A DNA stretch of 64,000 nucleotides, taken from NCBI RefSeq assembly GCF_000143535.2, contig NC_037317.1:2170001-2234000 (forward strand). The letters are read 5' to 3'. The notes under the pieces were generated by a model that was given only the letters and a program-made list of their open reading frames with translations, did not search any database and had not been told where the DNA came from. Of the stretch, positions 56,702 through 64,000 are shown piece after piece (within the stretch, counting starts at the first letter, position 1; every line of letters begins with the position of its first letter). Both the position numbers and the translations under genes were made by a program. Source of the DNA: Botrytis cinerea B05.10 (taxonomy: Eukaryota; Ascomycota; Leotiomycetes; Helotiales; Sclerotiniaceae).

Positions 56702-57147
56702 GGTTTGCGAAGCCCTTCTTGTATTATCGAAGTGGCAACCTCGATGTATTGCTATGCATCTGTACGGGGAAGTATGGAAAGTTGGAGATTTACGTTGAAG
56801 TCTCTTTGGACAATCAACGATGTTAATGACATGAAGAGTTTCGTGAAGTGATGTACGGATAAAGGGATCTCGACAATCTGATAAGATATCAATCATGTCA
56901 TCATGTTATCATGTTATCAGCACTGACTATGGCGATAAGATCAAGATGTAATTCCGCGCTACAATCCCAGTTCCTGCCAGGGTTGACTGATTCATTTAAT
57001 GTTACTCTAAATTTAGTACGTGCTCACACGTGATGGTCTACTTGGATGTGGATGAGACCTCGATCATGTCAACTCTCTATCTACAGATTTCTTTGACATC
57101 GGTATCCTCATTTATATATTGTCGCCATCCATGACATAGCCTTCATA
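56702..57147. promoter_or_regulatory. Divergent promoter between the F-box-like gene and cystinosin
   Basis: About 450 bases. A TATA-like TTATATATT lies about 30-40 bases before the cystinosin ATG at 57148. Repeated ATCATGTTATC motifs occur near 56,895-56,920. Confidence 0.4.
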
Positions 57148-58052
57148 ATGACAGTTGCATTCCTCCAGTTTCTTTCCTATTTGTTCGGTTGGATATACAC
57201 AACTTGTTGGTCGCTATCCTTTTATCCCCAACCACTCTTGAACTTTAGGCGCAAATCTACATCAGGAGCCGCAATCGACTTCCCCTTTCTCAACGTGCTA
57301 GGCTTTGCTGCATACTTCGTGTCTACAGTGTCGTTCCTTTATGCGCCCGAAATTAGACGTGAATATGCTCTGCGAAATAACGGGCATACCCCAACTGTCC
57401 AATTCAATGATCTCGCGTTCGCTGTCCACGCCCTCTTCATGTGCTTTGTCATAATATCACAATATGAACCATCGATCTGGGGATTTGATAAACGAGGTAA
57501 AAGGGGACCCGGCGCAAGAGTGAGCAAGTCTATCATGGGTTTGTCGGTAGCGTGCATTGTTGGAGTCGCGACTTCGGTGGTTATTGTCCTTGCGCGACAG
57601 GATGAAGACGTTGTAAGAGGGTGGGCATGGATCGATGTGGTACGTTGAACTCAGGCTGCATCATCTGGTTACACTTGCGCTAACATCATTGTCCACAGGT
57701 TTATGTCATATCATATGTCAAACTTGTTATCACGACTGTTAAATATATGCCTCAAGTCCTTACGAATTATCGCAATCGATCCACAACTGGTTGGTCAATA
57801 GGGGGAATCTTGCTCGATTTCGCAGGTGGAGTCCTCTCGATTTTACAATTGGGAATTGATAGTTACCTCCAGGGAGATTGGTCTGGAGTGACGGGCAACC
57901 CAGTCAAACTCATGCTGGGCAATGTGAGCATCTTCTTCGATGTAATTTTCATTGTTCAGCATTATATTTTGTACAAAGGAAATGGAGGTGATACACCATT
58001 AGATGAAGAAGATCCTCTACTTGCGCCGGACAGGGAGCAGAGAATTGAATAG
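57148..58052 (+). CDS. Cystinosin homologue (PQ-loop lysosomal/vacuolar cystine transporter)
   Basis: Two exons (57148-57639, 57699-58052) give 281 residues, the family length. Seven hydrophobic segments are visible. Both PQ-loops are present: SFYPQPLLNFRRKSTSGAAI (about residues 25-45) and KYMPQVLTNYRNRSTTGWSI (about 182-201), each with the Pro-Gln and the S/T-x-G of the PQ-loop family. LDFAGGVLSILQLGIDSY and VKLMLGNVSIFFD are cystinosin signatures (Ers1 in yeast). The protein exports cystine from the vacuole with protons. The C-terminal tail DEEDPLLAPD could hold a sorting signal of the acidic dileucine type (EEDPLL). The intron has a GCTAACA branch and a CACAG acceptor. Confidence 0.94.
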
Positions 58053-58538
58053 AGAGAGATGAAGAGATAGGGAGCAGATAATTGGATAGAGAGATGAGAG
58101 ATAGCGAGCATTTCTGTATGGCGTTATAGATACCCCGCGGCTGGATTATGAATAGAGGTGGACAATTAGTTACAGGATTTCGATGTAAGATGTTAGCACT
58201 CACCAGGTAAATACAAATATATTATCTTGAGGGGTTGCAAGGTCAACAATTCTCATGCTCGCCCAAGTGGCTAGTATAACCGCATCATGATATACATGTT
58301 TATGTCAATTGTTAACATTGACTCACGGTGCACCACTCAATGCTTGGAACCAGAAGATTTCCCAACAAAGGTCGCCAATTATTGGAAATGGATATGGCAT
58401 AGCACACGACAGGAAAGTCCCATACCGCCTTCGAACCTAGAAAGTGCAATGCAAGGAAGGAAGACTCTCGCCCGGTCCAAACTCCATACATATACAACAA
58501 TTCTCTATGACACTTTTATCAATTGACACAAACTTCAA
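58053..58538. other. Spacer between cystinosin and tRNA-Phe
   Basis: No gene is seen. Probably the cystinosin 3' UTR at left and unique sequence at right. Confidence 0.5.
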
Positions 58539-58628
58539 GCGGCTTTAGCTCACTTGGGAGAGCGCCAGACTGAAGTTCACTTCGGTTCATTAATCTGGAG
58601 GCACTGTGTTCGATCCACAGAAGCCGCA
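58539..58628 (+). tRNA. tRNA-Phe (anticodon GAA), with a 17 nt intron
   Basis: A full cloverleaf can be drawn. The acceptor stem GCGGCTT pairs with AAGCCGC, discriminator A at 58628. The A box reads TTAGCTCACTTGGGAG and the B box GTTCGATCC. The anticodon stem CCAGA pairs with TCTGG around the loop CTGAAG-A, anticodon GAA at 58572-58574. A 17 nt intron (58576-58592) sits in the canonical position after nucleotide 37. The body closely resembles other fungal tRNA-Phe genes as known from memory. A T-rich tract (about 58,663-58,712) downstream can serve as the pol III terminator. Confidence 0.93.
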
Positions 58629-59623
58629 TTCTGCGAGTCAAGGACCACCTTGACTGACTATGATTTTTATTTTTGCATTTATTTTTTATTTTTCTTGCTT
58701 CCTTTTTTCTCCGGGCTCACTCCAGCCATACGCCACAAATACATTACGGACCTTGCCTTCGGTGAAAGAATTTCACGAACCGAAAGCTTATGCTTTGTGC
58801 TAGTTGAGCTAGTTCGTTCATGGCAATCCACTATGTTTTCACTAGAAGACGCGAAGAGGGACTCGAAAGGGCAGACATGAGTGGAAGCTGGAGGATAAGC
58901 GAAGAAGCTGTTTTTGGTGGGACTGTTGGCTCATATGAACGAAAGCAGCGAATGAGAATTCTGCACATAACCATCCGTCCATCAACAACATCGCAGCATC
59001 CAGTCTCCGTCACCACCAGTGTCCACCGAATGCGCAAAGTGGCGGGCTCGCGGGGTTGGAATTCTTCCTTCCATGAGGACATGCATTAGGTAAGCATCAC
59101 CTTCGACCACCAGCCCCTCCCGCCCCACCAGCCCAATCTTTCCGCCATATGCCGAAGATCTGCCGCCACATGAAATCATTTCCGACGGTAAGACTGTTGA
59201 ACTAAAGCAAAAACCCTTCGCGAACTAAGCTTAGCCAAGTAAAACCCCTGAATGCTTACCACAAACCTTTTCTCCCGTGCTTTCGTCCTAATGTGAAAAT
59301 ATTACTTGAGAATTTCACTTTTTTGTGGCAACTATCAAGAGAACAGGATGGTCCCCGATGTCTAGACGGAACGTAGGGATTTCTCTCACATTTCGACAAG
59401 TCTCGCGGTGATGGCGTGCTTCCACCAGGGATGGAGAATTTTCATTCAACAGGGAATAAAAATGTCAAGTTATCCAGACGCGCTGAAGTTTCCCTCACTT
59501 TGTTCTCATTTTCATCACCATCATTCTACAACATCCATCTATCTTCTCGTCTATTTCGAGAAGCGTCTATATCGTATTGGTGAATAGAGAATTGAATTCT
59601 TAGCTGCATTCAAAGTATCCACC
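58629..59623. other. Intergenic, permease promoter at right end
   Basis: About 1 kb without a supported gene. Open frames at 58,554-58,880 and 58,820-59,089 overlap the tRNA or lack family features. T-rich tracts follow the tRNA; the last 150 bases form a CT/CA-rich leader before the permease ATG. Confidence 0.5.
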
Positions 59624-61427
59624 ATGTCGAACAAGACTTACACCTCACAAGAACTGGGTATCCACGGGACGCCGTCTCAGACTTCATTGGATAATCCGGG
59701 AAAACCAGATATCGCAAATGGAGAGGTCGTCCATTCGGCTTCAGGCCATCTGGATGCCGTCTATGGTGTCGGCGGCGTGGGACACACACAGAGAAGATTG
59801 AAGGCTAGACATGTTACCTTTATTGGTTTTGGTGGTGGCATCGGTACGGGCCTCTTTATCGGTACGGGTGCAGCTTTGGCAAATGCTGGACCTTTGGGTT
59901 TACTCTTGTAAGTCAATGTCGAGTCAATTTGCATGTTACGATGCTCGAATTGCTATTAACACAAACTCTAGGGCTTACAGCGTTGTCGGTCTTCTTTTGT
60001 GGTGTGTAATGGAGTCAATTGGTGAACTGGCCACTCTGGTGAGTTTCCACAGATCAATCACATGACATCACCGAACAAAAGCTCACAAGTCACAGTTCCC
60101 AACTGCTGGATCATTCCCCCATTTTGCAACTCGATTCGTCGATCCCGCTCTTGGATTCACTCTTGCCATTTCTTACGGTTATTGTTACACCATTGCTATT
60201 GCTTCGGAAGTTTCAGCCGCCGCCATCGTAGTATCTTACTGGACCGACATCACACCCGCTCTCGTGATCTCTATAGGACTCGTCGCGATTTTCCTCATCA
60301 ATATCGCTAACGTCAAGTTCTACGGTGAAGCAGAGGTCGTCACTGCTTCCATCAAGATTCTTTGTTTCTTAGGATTGATTATCGTCTCTATAGTGATCAC
60401 AGCCGGAGGCGCACCCAATCACGAGTCCGTCGGATTTAGATATTGGAAAGACCCAGGTCCATTCGTTCCCTACGATGGAATCACAGGGAACAAAGGTAAC
60501 TTCCTCGCATTCTTTAGTGCATTCATCAACGCCAGTTTCTCTTACATCGGTGTTGAAACCGTCGTTGTCGCCGCCGCGGAAACCGAAAATCCACATAAAT
60601 CGATCCCCAAGGCCGTCAAGCGTGTTACCTATCGAATCTTGTTTTTCTATGTCCTCGGTACGCTTCTCATTGGAATGATCATTCCATCGAACGATCCCGC
60701 TCTCACAAGTGGTACCGGTAACGCCAATTCCTCGCCTTTCGTCATCGCGATCAAGAACGCCGGCATCTCCGTCCTCCCATCTATCGTCAACGCATGTATC
60801 CTCACTTCCGCCTGGTCCGCCGGAAACAGTTACTGCTACATTGGAGCGCGAATGATCGTCGCTATGGCAGTCGATCGTCAAGCGCCTCAATGCTTTGCCA
60901 AGGTCAACAGATGGGGTGTACCATACTTGGCTGTCATCGTATCCTTCGCATTCGGTCCACTGGCATATCTAAGTCTCGGTTCGGGAGGCGCAGCACAGGC
61001 ATTTACTTGGCTTCTCAACCTCAGTACGGTTGCGGGTCTCCTTGCCTGGATGACTCTCTGTATTTGTTACATTCGTTACCATCACGCTTGTATTGCTCAA
61101 GGTGTCGATCGTAATAACCTCCCTTTCAAAGGACGCTGCCAACCACTCGCCGCATATGTCGGTGCCATTGGCTCCGGAATCATCGTCATCTTCTCTGGCT
61201 TCGGTGTTTTCATTAAAGGCAATTGGAGCACGGCGGATTTCATAGCCAGCTATATCGGTATCGTCATCTACATCGCACCATATGTTTTCTGGAAAATCTT
61301 CAAGAGCACCAAAGTTTCGAGGTCGAAGGACGTGGATTTGTTTTCTGGAAGATTCGATGCCAGTTCTGCGCCAGTGGAACCGATACCCACGACTGCGTGG
61401 GGCAAGTTCTTGGATTGGTTATTGTAA
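59624..61427 (+). CDS. Amino-acid permease, YAT/APC family
   Basis: Three exons (59624-59907, 59972-60038, 60096-61427) give 560 residues with about 12 hydrophobic segments. The first helix carries the APC signature GFGGGIGTGLFIGTGAAL (about residues 69-86), followed by CVMESIGELATLFPTAGSF with the conserved E and P. Later landmarks are FSYIGVETVVVAAAETENPH with SIPKAVKRV (the ETxNPxKxIP motif), and TSAWSAGNSYCYIGARM. These define fungal yeast-type amino-acid transporters of the plasma membrane, proton-coupled. The substrate (general, proline, or dicarboxylic) cannot be decided from sequence. The hydrophilic N-terminus and C-terminus (SRSKDVDLFSGR) are cytosolic and probably control endocytosis. 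ATG in strong context (CCACCATGTC). Confidence 0.94.
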
Positions 61428-62888
61428 GATTATGAGGGGTGAGAGGGGAGGGAGCAGTGGAGTGGTGGAATTATGATTTTTAATGATGCATTTTCAACAA
61501 CATGATACTTAGCGTTTTAACAACACTTATACCCAGTCAATTTTAAGTTTATATTATTTTCTTCTCATAGCCATACCGCATAATTTTTTTGGAATCATGA
61601 TTCATTTGTATGTGTGATGTGGGATGTGATGCGATGGGAAGTAAAGTAACAAAGCTTGTTATATGTTTAACCTACCTGTTACTTTGGATTTTGTATATAC
61701 CATACATATACATATATACATACATCATATTTCTCGGAAGCGAAAACAGGACTTGGGGATTGTGGGAGCGGGGAATTGGGGAATTGGGGAAATGGGTGGA
61801 TGGATGGATGGATAGAGTTTGATTTCAGAGTTTGATTTTGGTGGTGGGTAGGCGTGTGTGGGAAGGAGGGGGGGGAGGAGGAGAATAGGGATGGGGATGG
61901 GTATGGGCATGGGCATGGGGAGATTTAGGTGTGAGAAAGGGAGGGAGGGTTTATCTCGAGAGGTTTTGGATTGGAAAATGTGAGGAATTATGGGGTTATT
62001 ATGTTTGTGGATTTGGTTCTTTTTCTATTTGTATGTGTGTTAGTACAGTATAGTATAGTATAGTATAGTATAGTATAGTATAGTATAGTATTGAGGAGGG
62101 GTCAGAGATGGAGATGGAGATGGAGATGGAAATCAAAATATGGTTAGGGGGGGTGAGATGTGATGGGGGTTGCATATGCGATAGTTATCGTGTCTATTAT
62201 TGATACTATGCATAATATGTATATTTTGTATGGTTCTGAATTATTCACGTTTGAGCTATGTAGTTAGTTATTTACATAGGTGTGATTTCTCGAGTTGATT
62301 TTTGATCTGTCATGGTACTTGTCAATTCGTTTTGCTGCTCTGTACGTTTGGATGCGTGGATGGATGGACTATCAAGATGATGATGATGATGATGATGATG
62401 ATCAGTGACCCATTTAATTTGGTCAAGACGTTATTAAGATCTCATCTGCGTTGTCTCTATAGTCGATCAAGTGCTTGCTCTGTGCTCTGGGGAAATACTG
62501 AATTAGTTCGTGTACATTGTGTTTTGGAGTTTTTTTTTTTGTTTTTTGTTTTTTTCGTGGGAATTGCAATTGAATATCTTGTTTCACATGTCTGGCACTT
62601 GAAGTTGAGGGTTACTTGTGTGTGTGTGTGTTGTTTAAATTTTCATCTTCTATAAATTCAGTATCTATCTATCTATCGGTTCTATATTGTACAAAGCTTA
62701 AGCCACTGTATTGCATTGTTTGTTCCGTGATATATCCTATGTCCTATAATCCCAGATCCTGCCAAACTCCTCATAAAAAAAATTCGTTCATATCTCGTGG
62801 GGCTTTTCAATGTTGTTCATCCAGAAGGGATCAAAGACAAAGGACAATGGAAAATGGATGATGAGATGAAAGAGATGACAAAGAAAGT
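61428..62888. other. Intergenic, G-rich and microsatellite-rich
   Basis: No gene is seen. Contains GGAT/GATGG-rich sequence, a run of AGTAT units (62,043-62,091), GATGGA units (about 62,107-62,130) and a GAT run (62,376-62,402). Open frames here are made of these repeats. Confidence 0.55.
62043..62091 (+). repeat. AGTAT pentanucleotide array
   Basis: About nine AGTAT units in pure tandem order, located 600 bases downstream of the permease stop. Non-coding. Confidence 0.85.
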
Positions 62889-64000
62889 TCAGAAATACTC
62901 CTCATCCTCATCCTCATCATACATCTCACCACGCCAAACATTCCCGTCCTCACTCCCCTCTTCTTCGAGTCGCCATTCATAGGCTCTCAGTGGTGATGAA
63001 AGACCCAAGATATGGCGACGGCCATGGGCGATACTGTCGGGTTCTTCTTCCATGATTCCAAGCTCCATAGGTGTGAGATCGACGAGAAACGGTTCTGGCT
63101 CTTGTGTTGGTTCGCGCCAAGCGCCAGGTGATTCGGCTTGTCTGCTGGCAGCTCGGGCATTTCGTTCATCGTTCAAATGATTGAGCATCTCCATGGCGTT
63201 TGCGGTGTATTGCGCAACAATCTCCCATTCTGCTCCTGTTGGATAGCTATTGCTAGCTAATTGGTCGTTTAAGAAGCGAATGCATTGCTGGAGGTAGGCA
63301 GCTCCGGTGTTGGATTGTTCTGGAAGATCGCGAATAAATCCGTTGGAGATTTGAACTAATTGTTCTAGTCCTGAAAGGGATTGCTGGAGGCGTTGTCTGG
63401 CTGGTGTCATTTCTACTCCGTTGGATTCATCATCATCATCCTCGGTATCTGATAATGCCATATCGCAACCATCATCCTCGGAATCAGTATCAAGGTAGTC
63501 GTCTAGATCTAATGAACTGAGTTCATTATCGTGAGTTTCTTGAGATTGGAGTTCAGGGGTTGCAGGCTCGGGTACCTTTACTAGTGGTACTGGTTCGGGT
63601 CTCCCAGTGAGAGCCCGAAACATGCGTGAAGCGATCTTGTTTCGTGCGATGGAGAATAGAGTGGCTTGGGCTGGAGAAACGATCATCAAATACTTTCGAT
63701 ACTGATTGATGAGGGTATACCATCGGTCAAATTTTCCTTCGAGTTTCTTTGACGATTGTTGGCAGTGGTTTTTCCATTCGCAGAAGGTCTTGCGATCGTC
63801 GACTCTGCCCCATACAGGAACTTCACTTTTCAAACTGCAGGTCTTGGGGTCGAAGTCAAAAGTCTCCTCCTCCTTCTTAAATTCATTAAGGACCTGGTTG
63901 GTGAATTTGTCGATTCTGTCATCTTCTGCGTTGGCCTCTTCCAAGGCGGCGATATAGGCGATGATTTCACGACGAATTCTGTCTTCGGCGACATAGCGAT
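62889..64000 (-). CDS. Unknown fungal protein, 5' end outside the window
   Basis: The minus frame is open from the window edge to a stop at 62889, about 370 residues, with no in-frame ATG near the edge, so the start lies beyond position 64000. It begins in the visible part with YVAEDRIRREIIAYIAALEE. A hydrophilic helical region follows (FCEWKNHCQQSSKKLEGKFD, WYTLINQYRKYLMIV), then an acidic low-complexity part (YLDTDSEDDGCD) and a Glu/Asp-rich tail (MYDEDEDEEYF). No catalytic motif, signal peptide or transmembrane helix is visible. I do not recognise the family. Confidence 0.75.
   Translation of the reverse strand, partial: RYVAEDRIRREIIAYIAALEEANAEDDRIDKFTNQVLNEFKKEEETFDFDPKTCSLKSEVPVWGRVDDRKTFCEWKNHCQQSSKKLEGKFDRWYTLINQYRKYLMIVSPAQATLFSIARNKIASRMFRALTGRPEPVPLVKVPEPATPELQSQETHDNELSSLDLDDYLDTDSEDDGCDMALSDTEDDDDESNGVEMTPARQRLQQSLSGLEQLVQISNGFIRDLPEQSNTGAAYLQQCIRFLNDQLASNSYPTGAEWEIVAQYTANAMEMLNHLNDERNARAASRQAESPGAWREPTQEPEPFLVDLTPMELGIMEEEPDSIAHGRRHILGLSSPLRAYEWRLEEEGSEDGNVWRGEMYDEDEDEEYF

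Noticed and set aside
56702..56896. 65-residue N-terminal extension of the short F-box-like protein
   Set aside because: Residues do not resemble the family, while the inner ATG starts exactly at the canonical motif.
60369..60890. 173-codon minus-strand frame
   Set aside because: Shadow of the permease third exon, which has clear APC motifs on the plus strand.

Overview
The window is nuclear DNA of a filamentous ascomycete (Pezizomycotina). The genes are mostly split by 47-65 nt introns with GTANGT donors, CTAAC/CTAAT branch sites and CAG/TAG acceptors, and several proteins are fungus-specific (samB/MUB1-type MYND protein, ZRG17, DUG3, MKT1). The F-box-like 'LP-x-EIR-x-IY' proteins and the overall style suggest Leotiomycetes, perhaps Sclerotiniaceae (Botrytis/Sclerotinia). 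That placement is an impression, not a test. Exon boundaries were read by eye from splice signals and frame continuity.

Layout. 0.7-3.0 kb: an MDR oxidoreductase and a small conserved fungal protein. 4.4-7.1 kb (minus): MKT1. 7.7-9.3 kb: an eight-exon 2-oxoglutarate/Fe(II) oxygenase, divergent from MKT1. 9.55-11.0 kb (minus): the tRNA pseudouridine synthase PUS4. 11.6-13.3 kb: a protein with a DNMT1-RFD-like domain and an AT-hook. 14.8-17.4 kb: a secreted GH95 alpha-L-fucosidase. 17.4-31.35 kb: a 14 kb gene-poor tract with AT-rich segments, many microsatellites, a dispersed repeat and two candidate microproteins. 31.36-33.26 kb: samB/MUB1. 33.3-41.0 kb: a second gene-poor tract with a 150 bp GGATT array and two more copies of the dispersed repeat. 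41.0-42.3 kb (minus): EBP2. 43.4-44.5 kb (minus): a conserved two-TM protein. 45.2-46.7 kb: a ZRG17-type CDF protein. 47.2-50.2 kb (minus): the mitochondrial dynamin MGM1. 50.8-52.7 kb: DUG3. 53.3-56.7 kb (minus): two F-box-like proteins. 57.1-58.1 kb: cystinosin. 58.5 kb: an intron-containing tRNA-Phe(GAA). 59.6-61.4 kb: an amino-acid permease. 62.9 kb to the edge (minus): a truncated unknown gene.

The genes are mostly housekeeping (tRNA modification, ribosome biogenesis, mitochondrial fusion, glutathione and amino-acid handling, zinc transport, mRNA regulation) and do not form an obvious pathway or biosynthetic cluster. The unusual material lies in the gene-poor flanks of samB: a three-copy repeat, opposed AATCC/GGATT arrays, long C and G runs, a tRNA-like relic and a candidate 42-residue membrane microprotein. 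Two introns (in MGM1 and the RFD-domain gene) are multiples of three without stops and could be retained in frame. I did not find convincing evidence of a wholly new multi-gene system.
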